Source of the DNA: Xenopus tropicalis
Lineage: Eukaryota; Chordata; Amphibia; Anura; Pipidae
NCBI RefSeq assembly: GCF_000004195.4
Contig: NC_030679.2
Location: 17,835,212-17,899,211 of the forward strand
Direction: 5' to 3'
DNA: 64,000 nt
Shown here: in pieces, positions 51,714 to 63,387 of the stretch
Layout of the letters: each line of letters starts with the position of its first letter
How positions within the stretch are numbered: position 1 is the stretch's first letter
Program-made: the position numbers and the translations under genes
Notes under the pieces: generated by a model
The model's database searches: none
What the model was told of the DNA's origin: nothing
Seen by the model: the letters and a program-made list of their open reading frames with translations, nothing else

Positions 51714-54700
51714 AACATCACACTTAATTCAAGTCAATGGAATAGGACTCTGTGGGAGTAGTCAGTGTTTTGACGACTGCAGCAGAGCTAATAAAGTCCC
51801 CCATATACCATAACAATTATACATAACAGTGGGCCTCAGTAACATTAGGTATTTTCTAACTGCTGTAGTTTCATCAAAGCTAACTACTGATTGGTTCATA
51901 TGAGTCTTTTTAAAAGGGTGAGCATAGGTATGGTGTCATGGTTGCCCTTTTCCCTTTCTTCTCAGTTTTGTATTGACACAACAGGCTGTTTGCTAGTTGA
52001 ATATGTTATATAGGAACCAGACAAAAGTGCTGATTGCTTTGTCTGTTCCATCTGGGAAGATGCATCAAACATTATGAAATGCTAATGACACGCTAACTCC
52101 CTTCCATCAGTCGATACAATGACTCATTAATTCTTCAAACGAGACTTCATTGGGACTACAAAAATCCCAAAATGTGTTTGCGTAACACTTCATTAGAATC
52201 AGCATCCTTGTTGGTGTTTCAAAATATAAAAGTGACAATATGTAATGAAGTAATAAAAAAATGTCAATAAACTTACAATAATGTTATGTGTTCATATAGA
52301 CAAGATGGCATGTGTGTGAGATTGCCCTAAGGCAATGTGTTGAATGAGACCCAGATTTAAATTGGGACCAAGAGCTAGTACTTAATTAATTTCATATTGC
52401 ATTATAATTATTATTGTCTATTGTAAAAAAAAAAAAAAAAAAGGGACCCACATAAAACAAAATTTCAATCCTAACACTTGCGTTTTGAAAAGACACGCAA
52501 CCTTATGCTGGTTTTACAGCACTGATTTCCCTATGGTGCTGCATTTCTACTGGAAAATCAAGAAACTGAAATTGGTGCCATCAGAGAGACACAAATTAAT
52601 GCAATTGCACCAAGTCCAGTAACCCATGGCAACCAATCAGATATTGGATTTCAAATAGTAAATGACCGCAACCTCTTATGTCACACTTGTCTACAAAGTT
52701 GGCTTGAGGGTTATGGGGCAGCAAGGTAAACTGATATTCAACAAGAGTGGTGGCTAAGGACCCATTTTGCTACAACCAAAAAAACATAAGTATACTTGGG
52801 ATGGCATGTCATTAGTAATGTCACCATATGATGGCTTATCCAACTGGTCATCACCTGCAGAAACCAGAGCCACTGCCATTTCTGACCAAATCAATCAATA
52901 ACATACAGTTGTGAGAATCACACGAAGTGGCGTAACTTAAGACATTGCTGTGTTTACATACAGGCACTTGTATGCCTGTGCCTGGGGTGGCAGCGGGTGC
53001 ATATAATAGAATTAATAGAGTTACTGACCCAGTAAACAAGAAGTGACACTATATGCATATAAATGCAATAAGAAAAACACTTTTTACTTAATACATAATC
53101 TTATTACATATATTAAGCACTAGCGTAAACTAAAGTGCGTACGTTTTCTTGTTTGCCCAGCGGAAAACCAGTTCACATTGTGCTTGTTTTTTTATATTAG
53201 TAATTGTTGTTCCCTTGTCCCATTAGTGTTATGCTGCCACAGCAGTTTCTTTGTGGGTATCTAGACTATGTATGGTTTGAGCCAGTTATAATCAAACCCC
53301 ATGGTCCCCATTAGCAGAGACTTAGCACTTGCTCCCAGCAGTCCAGTACCAACATCAGCTATCCAGCACTTTCACTAACAAATAGGCCCTGGCTATTTAT
53401 CACTTCTTCCAGTAATCCTTCATTTTTTATCTTAAGGTCATGAAACAAAAAGGTTGCATGTAACCTAAACACATAATGCAATTAAATGATAAAGCACATC
53501 TTCTATGAAAAGGCACCCAGTCCCCACATGGAAAGAAATAACAAGGTTAAAAATTAGTTCTGAGGTTTCAAGCGAGGGTTTCTATTGGTCAAAGAGCAAA
53601 CCTATCATCATCTCATAATGCTACAGTGCAAAAAAAGATTAATTAAACTTCAGAGCTGCAATAATGTAAATGGTAAGAACGCTATGGTCAGCAAAAGAGG
53701 AAATTATTTGAAACAGATACCATCAGAACCAGTGCAAGTGGTTATTAGCTATAAAGCATATATTTGATACAAGACCTTTTTTTACAAGTGTCATTTTTTT
53801 GTAACAATTTGTATTTGCAGTCACCAAAGACAAATTTTCTTAAGGCCTATTAATGAAGCCAGTAATTTAGTCTTGTGTCAAATGCCTATATGTAACCAGC
53901 TGCTTTGTTCCTTGGGGTGATACATTAAGTACTATGATAATTGTAATTATAGACTTAAAATGTTAAATGTCTGTGAATCAATGGAATCTTGTTCACTTGC
54001 TCTGTTACCAAGCCATAAGTTGATTTTATAGTCACATTTTATAGCCACAATTTTTTTAGCTGGTTAGAGAAAAGGGAAAAGTGGAATATAGGGGTTCTAG
54101 GTTTTCTGTTGGCTCTACAGTTTTCCCATTGTGTAGCTCCTGGCCAGATTAAACCAACACTGCAGGAGCTGAAATTGTAATATCTACTGCCCTTTCACAA
54201 TTTAGATGGTACCAAAGAAGGATGATAGGACAGCATAATATTGGGTCGGAGGTGTGAGGAACTCCAAAGGGAGATATTAGGAAATAAGTGAAGGAAGTTG
54301 AGAAGAATATAGAATAGAATATGGAAAGTAAAAGGCAAAAAGAGAGAAGATGGAAGAGGGTGGTGAGGAAGATGAGAAACATAGAGACAGATGAAAGAAA
54401 GGGAGCAAGGGAAACTAGGGTAGGGATTGGGGATACAGATATGTTGAATTTTGCAGACGTCCTGGTCTAAGTCTTCATGGACGCTTACATGAACCCAGTC
54501 TTTACATTTGGATCTAAAATGGGTTTCACGGCAAAGCGTATTTAAAATGACATGGAATATTCGATCAATATTCAAGGGTCATTCAAACCAAGAACAAGAA
54601 AAGTTTTAACTCACTGGAAGGGGGAAGTGCCGTTTGTTAGGATCTCTCCAGTTCTACCCTAACCAGGTGCACCTTCTAACAACTGCTACACCTGTGGATA

Positions 54701-55478
54701 CTTGGCTGAGAAACATCTCACCACCATTTTTTTCCTCTCCAGGGTAGTGCTTGTACTTTTTTGGGGTGGATGCATGCTTGGTTCACTAGGGGGAGTATTT
54801 ATTAAAGCAAGAGACAAACATCACTGTTGCCCAAAGCAATCAATCAGATCTTTGCTTTTGTTTTCTAATTTCTAGGGGACCGTCCTGATATTTTTCTATG
54901 GGCAGCATAACCATGATATTTGTCTCTAGTGTTAATAAATACTCCTCTGAGACTTACATGGATTGCTATACTGTATATGTGTAGCGTCTAAGTTAACCAA
55001 ACAACTACCTAGAAAATGGAAAAAATGTGGTGCAGCGCTCCCCATACAATTACCTTCAACTGGTGCATTTTTTTGCCCACTAGCTGGTGAGGAAGGTTAG
55101 TGTTTCTGCTTACTGCTGAAGTCTAACAAATTGGCACCCTTTCCATGCACTTTAATGCAGTCATGCAGAGGACAAAATCTTGCAATTTGACAGTGTTCCC
55201 CACTCCAGGGTACAGATTATTATGAAAATGTTATGCATTGGAGGAGTCTGCTTGCTTTGATAAGATTTAAGATAGAGACCTTCTATATAAATTCCAAATA
55301 CCAGCTTGATAAAACTGAATACCTGGCAAACTAAAGCAATATAATTAAGGTAACACATTTGTCATTTACTAGGGATTACATTACTACGACAAGTAACAGA
55401 GGCCTAACAATTGTCAATTGCTGATGCTGACTTATTCACAGTTCAGATAAGGCTGATTTTGTAGGACAACTGACAATC
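51714..55478. other. Long non-coding stretch
   Basis: No gene is visible. An A-run of about 19 lies at 52424-52442, and a purine-rich tract at 54237-54430. At 52060-52240 a repeat-free segment with ATGCTAATGA and CTCATTAATTC cores could be a conserved regulatory element (inference). Open frames here (for example 54195-54575 minus, the complement of the purine tract) are compositional. Confidence 0.3.
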
Positions 55479-56096
55479 ATAGTTACATAGTTTATATAAG
55501 GGTTGAAAAAAGACCAGAGTCCATCAAGTTCAACCCATCCAAGTAAACCCAGCACACACAACCCACACCTACCAATCTATACACTCACATACATAAACTA
55601 TATATACAACTACTAATACTAACTGTAGATATTAGTATCACAATAGCCTTGATATTATGATTGTTTAAGAACTCATCCAGGCCCCTCTTAAAGGCATCAA
55701 CAGAATCTGCCATTAACACATCTCTAGGAAGGGCATTCCACAACCTCACTGCCCTCACCGTGAAAAACGACCTACGCTGCTTCAAATGGAAGCTCCGTTC
55801 CTGTAATCTAAAGGGGTGACCTCTGGTGCGTTTTTATGGGAAAAAAGAACACCCCCTATCTGCCTATAATCCCCTCTAATGTACTTGTACAGAGTAATCA
55901 TGTCCCCTCGCAAGCGCCTCTTTTCCAGAGACAACAACCCCAACCTCGACAGTCTAACCTCATAGTTTAAATCTTCCATCCCCTTAACCAGTTTAGTTGC
56001 ACGTCTCTGCACTCTCTCCAGCTCATTAATATCCTTCTTAAGGACTGGAGCCCAAAACTGCACTGCATACTCAAGGTGAGGCCTTACCAAGGACAT
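55479..56096 (-). mobile_element. CR1-like LINE 3' end with C-terminal coding remnant
   Basis: The tail at 55479 (CATAGTTACATAG, GGGTTGAAAAAAGACC) is followed on the minus strand by coding sequence ([74 protein letters not shown]). A small deletion near 55825-55830 shifts the frame. 5'-truncated at 56096. Confidence 0.93.
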
Positions 56097-56819
56097 TTGA
56101 CATTTCAGCAGCTATCTGGTTGATAGGGTCTTGTTTACGTTAGCAACAGGTGGTTAGAATGAAATATTGTAATATGAATAGGAGAGGGACTAAATAGAAA
56201 GGTAAGAAATACAAAAATAACAATAATCAAACAATTGTAAGTTGACAAAGCAATGGATTTTTGACTGCCTGGTCCAGTGACCCTCATTTCAAAGCTAGGA
56301 ATAGGACATTTTCTAACATACTACAAGTTGACTTTTAGTTGAACCACCCCTTCCATAACAGAAGATCACAATCTGGGAATCCCTGAACCACTTTGTTTTC
56401 ACTTAGAATGGGGCCCTGAAAAGCAGTATTGGTAGCACCCCCAAATCTCTTACTCCAGCTCAGGTTGGTCACAAAGTATTAGACCGCCACTTAATGTGTC
56501 CTGTGATAGCTTATTGATTGTAAATCTGCTTATTTTTTTTTATTCTGAAAGAGCCAGCACCATAGGGCTTAAGTGCACCCTTGCATGCTTCTAACCACTC
56601 CAGTGCTGAAGATCACCCTGCACTGATGAATTATGTAAGGTTTGTGAGCAAGCTGCAAAATACAGGGCACATGGAAAGAAGGGAGCTCTGGAATTTCCAC
56701 CTGCCTTGAGGAGGCTTCCCCTAATGCCACTGACTTGCTGGGTACATTGCCACTGGCAACAGTCTTGCATACAGCAACTAAGAAGAACCAGCGTCGTAAC
56801 TAATTTGCACCTGCTTTGG
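56097..56819. other. Non-coding stretch
   Basis: I see no gene or certain repeat. Confidence 0.4.
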
Positions 56820-57365
56820 AATGCTATATAGCCAAAAGTATAAGACATCTCATTCCTAAACCAAGGGCATTAATATGAAGCCTTGCACTAGATATAGGAA
56901 CATTGTTGGTGAGATTTGCTTCCATTCAGTCACAAGAGTATGAGTGAGGTTGGGCACTGATGTTGGGGATCAGGCCTGGCTCACAGTTGGCATAGAAACC
57001 CATCCTACAGATATTCAGTTGGGTTGAGTTCTGGGCTTTGTGGACAGGCCAGCCAGTTCTTCCACTCCCATCTCAGCAAACCCATTCTGTATGGACCTTG
57101 CTTTGTGCATGGGGACATTAATGTACTAAAACAGAAAGGAACCTTCCCCAAACTGTTGCCACAAAGTAACATGTACAGAATTGCCAAGAATGTAATTGTA
57201 TGATGTAGCTTTAATTTCAATTGAACCAGAAGCCCTAGCTCACAGCCTGGAAACCAATCCCAGACCATTATTCCTACTCCACCAAACATTGCCATTGAGA
57301 TTTCCAATTCGTACTGGTTGCCATCTGCAAGACCTACATTTTTGCTTTTTTCACATGTTTCCACT
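56820..57365 (-). mobile_element. Old Tc1-like transposon relic
   Basis: CTATATAGCCAAAAGTATAA at 56823 is a Tc1-type terminus. On the minus strand GGVGIMVWDWFPGCELG and QSPELNPTEYL are decayed versions of the conserved GGGSIMVWGCFS-type and SPDLNPIEHLW-type motifs. The coding part is heavily decayed and lacks its N-terminal half. It is older than the two Tc1-like elements upstream and belongs to another family. Confidence 0.8.
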
Positions 57366-57369
57366 GTTC

Positions 57370-57495
57370 CTCTGTTTGGCTTCAGATCTTCTGAACAGGT
57401 GAAATATGGGAAGACTTAAGGGCACTATTGAGACAACTGAAGGTATGCCTGCAGCTTGAGATTAACTCTTTACTAGCCTTTCCTTCTCCTTTAAA
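57370..57495 (-). mobile_element. T2/Kolobok-type MITE fragment
   Basis: AGCCTTTCCTTCTCCTTTAA ends at a TTAA, preceded by AAGGTATGCCTGCAGCTTGA. This is the reverse of the first 125 bp of the element at 6767-7215. The other end is missing. Confidence 0.8.
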
Positions 57496-58940
57496 ATGCA
57501 AAATAATCCTCCAATGAGCATCCCATCTGATCTGTGTAAATCTGGTTCCATGTTCTTTATTCCTGCATTTGGAGTTGGAAGCATTAAGCACAGTTTCCCA
57601 TCACTGAACAAGTCTGTCCTTCCTTCCAGTGTAATATAATGACACCAAAATCGCTCAGCTATCTCCATATTCAAGATAACAGCAATATGGCTGACATAGG
57701 TAATCAGCTTTGTCATTGTTGAATCCTCTTGCACCTATATTTAAGTGTGTAACGAGGGGGCACAGTGGGACAGCTTTATGGTTGGGTTTAGGGTCTCTTT
57801 AACTTTTATTTGGGTGGGCAATAACTGCATGGCCATAACTGTCGAGGGAAGGTCAATGGCCCTTGCCTTGTTGAGCCCTGCTATGTTATAGCCCAGGGCA
57901 GTTGTCTGTCTGAACATTACTAAAGGCAGCTCTGACCTAGGGAACCTTAGCAAATGTTTTTTGTTCTTGGATATGCAGAATCAGACAGAGAGACAGAGAG
58001 AGAAGTAGAAACTGGCATGGAAGAGAAAATGTATAAATAAATAATTTCCAAAGTTCAGCAAACTTTCTACAGCTTCCAAGGGTGAATAGCGGCTTAATCA
58101 CCTACAGTTCAATAAAACAAAAAGCAAATTCTATTTCCGGGCTTCAGACTTAAACGTAGTGGGATTTTCAGTAACAGCCGCCTTGTCTTCGCTCAAAGAT
58201 TCTCAGTGCAGGTTATGTGAGGATTGCAATCAGCCGTTCAATGCTTGAACAACTGTGAATCTGTGGTGGGTGCTGAAATTTGGTCGTGCCTCAAGTTAAA
58301 AAAATATAAAATAGGTGTCTTTTGTGGAAGTGTTTTACCTGTGTTTCGCTTCACATTTCAGAGTGGAGAAGAAATAAAAAGCCTTAGAAACCAAATACGA
58401 TTTTGGGATAAAAATGAACATTTTTATAAAAGAGATTCCATAATTATGTCTTTGGCAGAGGACAACCCTAACAGTTTAAATACGATCTTGAGTTATCCCA
58501 GGCATCAGTTGTTGGTAACAACTTTGTATCAGTATCTGAAAAATAAAGAGTATATTGGAGTACAAGAAAACTCAAATTTGGTGGAGAGTGCCCCCAGTGA
58601 CTTAAATCAGTGATCTCTGGAAGAATGAAAGAATTACAGTGGTCTGATGGAAATTCCCCCAGGGACAGAAAGTGCCTAACAAAATGGCACACTCCAGTGA
58701 ATTTGGATTTCCTTGTCCATTAAATGATATGAGTACCATAAAATCAGAAAAGTGGCACCTGGAATGACAGTTTAAAGCCAAAGCTACACTTTAAGGATAA
58801 AGCTGCAAGTGCTGTTGTGTTGGATGCAAATGTTGAGTTTATTGACACCACTCATTGGAGGTATTTGTGTCCAGACACACTTAGCACCATTATTCCTGAA
58901 GTGTACACAAGTACAACTATTGATGCACGGGAACCCTGGA
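57496..58940. other. Non-coding stretch
   Basis: I see no certain gene. The forward frame at 58224-58613 (129 residues) has no domain or signal I recognise and ordinary flanking composition. Confidence 0.35.
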
Positions 58941-59023
58941 CCTATTGCACCGGCAATGTAAGGTTTCCCACAGTTGATTGATGCAATCAACTGTGGGAAA
59001 CCTTGCATTGCCGGTGCAATAGG
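58941..59023. repeat. Palindromic foldback element
   Basis: The 40-base arm at 58941-58980 (CCTATTGCACCGGCAATG and onward) mirrors 58984-59023 with one mismatch; three bases separate the arms. It shares the CCTATTG outer end with the hairpin at 1642-1735. Confidence 0.92.
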
Positions 59024-59164
59024 TGCAGTTAAACAGTTTTAAGCCAAAGTGATCACATGCTAACTCCATTGGAAACAGAAGTGACGCAGTGCCGACTCTG
59101 AAAATGTTAGCTTCAATTTGCAAGCCAGTTGCAGCAGTGTGCACTTGCATCCATTCTAATTATG

Positions 59165-60485
59165 CTTTGCTTTTTAATTTGTTTATTAATGACCTGGACA
59201 TGGGCATAGAGATTACTGTTTCTATTTTTGCTGATGACACTAAATTGTGCAAAACTATAAGTTCCATGCAGGATGCTGCCACTTCGCAGAGCGATTTGAC
59301 GAAATTGGAAAACTGGGCAGCAAACTGGAAAATGAGGTTCAAAGTTGACAAGTGCAAAGTTATGCACTTTGGTAGAAATAATATAAACGCAAACTATCTA
59401 CTGAATAGTAGTTTGTTGGGGGTATCCTTAATGGAGAAGGATCTATGGGTTTATGTAGATAACAAGTTGTTTAATTCCAGGCAGTGTCATTCTGTGGCTA
59501 CTAAAGCAAATAAAGTGCTGTCTTTTATAAAAAAAGGGCATTGACTCAAGGGATGAGAACATAATTTTGCCTCTTTATAGGTCCCTGGTAAGGACTCACC
59601 TTGAGTATGTGGTGCAGTTTTGGGCTCCAGTCCTTAAGAAGGATATTAATGAGCTGGAGAGAGTGCAGAGACGTGCAACTAAACTGGTAAAGGGGATGGA
59701 AGATTTAAGATACTGTATGAGGTTAGACCTGATCCTTTGATATAGAGGAGAGCACCATACAGCAGAATTCTGCTAAACGCTATTTATTTCAGACCAAATC
59801 ACAACATGTTTCGGGCAATGTGACGCCCTTTATCACATTGCCCGAAACATGTTGTGATATGGTCTGAAATAAATAGCGTTTAGCAGAATTCTGCTGTATG
59901 GTGCTCTCCTCTATATCAAAGGATCGTGTTTAAAGGCTCAGCGGTGTGCCTTGCGAGGATTGATGCATCTGGCCTGACCTAGGGGCTGTGCGTTGAATAC
60001 CTATTTTGTTGTATGAGGCTAGACTGTTGAGGTTGTTTTCTCTGGAAAAGAGGTGCTTGCGAGGGGACATGATTACTCTGTACAAGTACATTAGAGGGGA
60101 TTATAGGCAGATAGGGGATGTACTTTTTTCCCATAAAAACCATCAATGCACCAGAGGTCACCCCTTTAGATTAGAGGAACGGAGCTTCCATCTGAAGCAG
60201 CGTAGGTGGTTTTTCACGGTGAGGGCAGTGAGGTTGTGGAATGCCTTGAGATGTAGTAATGGCAGATTCTGTTAATGCTTTCAAGAGGGGCCTGGATAAG
60301 TTTTTGAACAAGCAGAATATCCAAGGCTATTGTGATACTAATATCTACAGTTAGTATTAGTGGTTGTATATATAGTTTATGTATGAGAGTATATAGATTG
60401 GTAGTTGATAAGTTGTGTGTGCTGGGTTTACTTGGATGGGTTGAACTTGATGGTCTTTTTTCAACCCTATGTAACTATGTAATTA
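59165..60485 (+). mobile_element. CR1-like LINE, 5'-truncated, with palindromic insertion
   Basis: Forward-strand copy. The frame through 59544 encodes LLFNLFINDLDMGIEITVSI, FADDTKLCKTISSMQDA (catalytic box), NWKMRFKVDKCKVMHFGRNN and then [20 protein letters not shown]. Frameshifts follow. Coding remnants resume after the insertion ([35 protein letters not shown]). The tail at 60450-60485 reads TTTTTTCAACCCTATGTAAC then TATGTAAT. An insertion at 59729-60010 splits it. Confidence 0.93.
59715..60024. mobile_element. Palindromic insertion with 14-bp flanking duplication
   Basis: GTATGAGGTTAGAC (59715-59728) recurs as GTATGAGGCTAGAC (60011-60024), the host LINE's own sequence duplicated on both sides of a 282-bp insert. 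The insert opens with a near-perfect hairpin: arm 59731-59823 mirrors 59833-59925 with a 9-base loop. About 85 bases of non-palindromic sequence follow (GTGTTTAAAGGCTCAGCGG...), ending CTATTTTGTT. A 14-bp duplication is more like LINE-driven insertion than a DNA transposon. Confidence 0.85.
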
Positions 60486-60954
60486 CACTGCATTTGTGGT
60501 GAAATGTGCTTTATTGTGTGCAGATCTGTGCCTCTGAATATCCCTTCAGTTGATGCCCCTCATTTTGCTACTGTTTTTCCACATTGTATTTGACAACCAC
60601 TGCCCCCTGGTCCGTCAGTAGTTCTTGGGTGTTCTTATTCTTGTCAGGGAAATAATAGATATATACTGTATTTGAGTTTCTTCTGTAGTTCATAGCTATT
60701 GAGCCACCAACAAGGTCATCAAACAGATCAGCAGGCAATTAGTTTCTTATCAAACACGTATCATACCTTAGTGCACATACAGTATCGCATTTTCTAACAG
60801 TTGTGACCTTTTTTGTCTAAAGCCTTGCTCCCCGCACTTTTCAGTTCAGTTCAGTGTTGATTGGTGATTGCATGTTTGACCTTCAGTTTGGCTATGTTTA
60901 TTCTTCATCAGCTTTTTACCTAGTGAAGGTACAAATTTCAACTTCATCCAGTTC
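60486..60954. other. Non-coding stretch
   Basis: I see no gene or recognised repeat. Confidence 0.4.
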
Positions 60955-61062
60955 ATTTCAGTTCATCCCACAGGGTTCAGTTGGGATGGGATGAGGGATA
61001 TGTGCAAGTCAGTCAGATTCTTCCACTCCCACCTTAACTTCTTTTTCACAACTTTTAATGCT
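60955..61062 (-). mobile_element. Short Tc1-like relic
   Basis: GGGTTCAGTTGGGATGGGA, GTGCAAGTCAGTCAGATTC and TTCCACTCCCACCTTAAC resemble the stretch of old Tc1-like elements just before the Glu motif (compare 57015-57070). It is very decayed; no catalytic motif is intact. Confidence 0.4.
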
Positions 61063-61082
61063 TTCACTTGCAGCCTGTGATC

Positions 61083-61230
61083 AGGGCCATATTTACCATA
61101 TAGGCACCCCAAGGACCCATCCCTAGAGTTGGCAGCCTTGGAGGGGGAGGCCTCGGTGCCTATATGGGATATAAAATTTGTGTACAAAAACAAAAAACCC
61201 TCCAGCCTACCACTCCAGCATTGCCCCCTG
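61083..61230. mobile_element. Possible hAT-type MITE relic
   Basis: It starts CAGGGCCATATTTACC, like other CAGGGCC termini; an inverted pair CATATAGGCACC / GGTGCCTATATGG lies at 61099 and 61157. The right end is not defined. Confidence 0.4.
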
Positions 61231-62603
61231 AAAACCATGGCCCCTGCTTTTTATTTTACTTATGGTAATCAACCTCTGGATTCCATCTCAAAATGCAACA
61301 AAAAAATATAATTGCCCCAACTGATTTCAACCAAGAATCCCCTCTGTGAGCATATTAACACTATTCTTATTGGCATGAATTCAGTCTTTAAAAGATCATT
61401 ATATTGTATCTCATTTCAACAATATGGGCAAATAGAGTTGCATCTATATAATGCACTGAAAGCCTTCGGTTTGATCACTGTGACATCAGTGGTACATATG
61501 TAAGAGGTGAAGCTGTGTGACATCAGTTGCTATCAATATTCACATGAGATGCATGTTTGAGTCAAGGATTACATATATGTCTCCTGTTTTGGCATTTTCA
61601 CATTGATATCAATGAGGGTGGTAGCATGTTTTCATATGGAAAATATTGTCGCAAAGGGACATTAGTGCACCTTAATGCACTGAGGCATTTACAAATGTTT
61701 TTGCGAATGTCACAAAATGCCCTGTTGTAGTGGAGAAAGTAGAATTTTAGCTCCTGTTTTCCCCTTAACATTTAAATCTTCTCGGCTCAGCCAGACCTGC
61801 TGTTTAACCCACCTTGTCCAGACAGATGCAATGCCTGACCTTTAAGCCTTGTCAGTTGCAAGCGGAGTAGAGAAGTGGCAGCGCAAGCCCAAGAGCACAC
61901 AGGGATTGGAGGAGAATGGAAAGAGTTGATATTTACAGTCCACTCGTGGCTGTGAAAGGTCGACAAATTAGATATTGTAGAAATTCCCAGGGGAAGTCCA
62001 GCTTCTTCTCTGAATTTATTTTATAGCGTTAGAGAAAGAGGTAACTGATTTTTTTTCCCTCTTTTGTTCTAGTTTATATTCCAATGCTTTAGGAGTCATG
62101 GCATTTTCAGAGTTGGTGCTTGGTCTCTGCATCTAACAAACAGCATTTCTATTCCATTTAGCTCTCTATATTTACAATGGCACATACAGGGACACATATA
62201 TATCAAAGGGTGAAAATTGGGTTCACTGCCATTTTCCAGCCAAAAGGGGAACTCCGTAGCGTGCTTTTCACTTATATAGAAGGCGTATTTGTCAAAGAAT
62301 GAACTCACATATTGGTGCTGGTTTATCTGCACATGGAGCAGCCCTGATTGCTCTTCTCCATTCCCCTATGTATTTACCAAGCAATAACTTCTGATATAAG
62401 CACATTTTGTTTTCTGAATCCATAATAATCCATAGTCCCCTCAAAGGAACAGCAAAGCTTTTCTATTTTAGATTTAAAGGTTTTGTCTGTTCATCCATAA
62501 TAGAAAGACCTATGAGTAAATTGCCTGAACCACATTAGGCTTATTTTATGTCCTAATAAAGATATGTTTTACTCTTTTTAAAATTACTGTTTTTTTGTAT
62601 ATA
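61231..62603. other. Non-coding stretch
   Basis: No gene is visible. AAAGGAACAGCAAAGC at 62452 resembles a MITE terminus but has no partner. The segment at 61850-62035 is repeat-free and of mixed composition. Confidence 0.35.
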
Positions 62604-62938
62604 TACAGGTATGGGATCCATTATCCGGAAACCCGTTATCCAGAAAGTTCCGAATTACGGAAAGGCCATCTCCCATAGGCTCCATTATAAGCAAATAATT
62701 CTAATTTTTGAAAAAGATTTTCTTTTTCTCTGTGATTATAAAACAGTACCTTGTACTTGATCCCAACACAGATATAATAAATCCTTATTGGAGGCAAAAC
62801 AATCCTATTGGGTTTATTCAATATTTAAATGATTTTTTAGTAGACTTAAAATATGGAGATCCAAATTATGGAAAGATCCCTTATCTGGAAAACCCCAGGT
62901 CCTGAGCATTCTGGATAACAGGCAGGTCCCATACTGTA
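62604..62938 (+). mobile_element. MITE, CAGGTATGGGATCC family (TA-flanked)
   Basis: The best-preserved copy: it begins TACAGGTATGGGATCCATT and ends GGTCCCATACTGTA. It includes TATCCGGAAACCCGTTATCC, GTTCCGAATTACGG and CCTTGTACTTGATCCC. The right terminus has lost two bases (ATACTGTA for ATACCTGTA). Confidence 0.92.
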
Positions 62939-63082
62939 CTATGAAAGGCTTTTTAAATAATCACTTTTTTTGATATTTACACCCTTTACCTGAAGCTCAA
63001 AACCAATGTGCAGCCCTATAATAAGACTAATGTCACGCTCAGTGGATTCTCTGGAGAAAGTCTGTGAGTGACCAATACATAT

Positions 63083-63387
63083 GGGCAGATTTACTAAAAC
63101 GCTAACATTTTTCTTTTTTTTATTGTAAAATTAAAATAAACTCAATTCAGTGCAGGAAAAGTCGCAATTTTTTGAATTGTTGCACAAAAAAACAGTGTCA
63201 AAAATCCAAAACCACTAAAGTTTTGAAGCAAAAGAAGGATCCTTCAGGGAAGGGACATCTGCCATTGACTTTTTCTGGCTAATTGTTGGATTCAGAATTT
63301 TAGATGTTTTGACAAATAGTAAATCTCGGAAAAGCTGGAAAAAATCCAAATCAGAAAAAAAAATCCAATGGTTAGTAAATGGCCCCC
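63083..63387. mobile_element. MITE with GGGCAGATTTACTAA-type ends
   Basis: The left end GGGCAGATTTACTAAAAC is mirrored by the right end GGTTAGTAAATGGCCCCC. It is similar in its ATTTAYTAA core to 2977-3223. The interior is AT-rich with inverted AAAATCCAAA/TTTGGATTTT-type segments. The target duplication is unclear. Confidence 0.65.

Noticed and set aside
58224..58613. 129-codon forward frame
   Set aside because: It is not similar to any family I know and lies between repeats. I treat it as chance.
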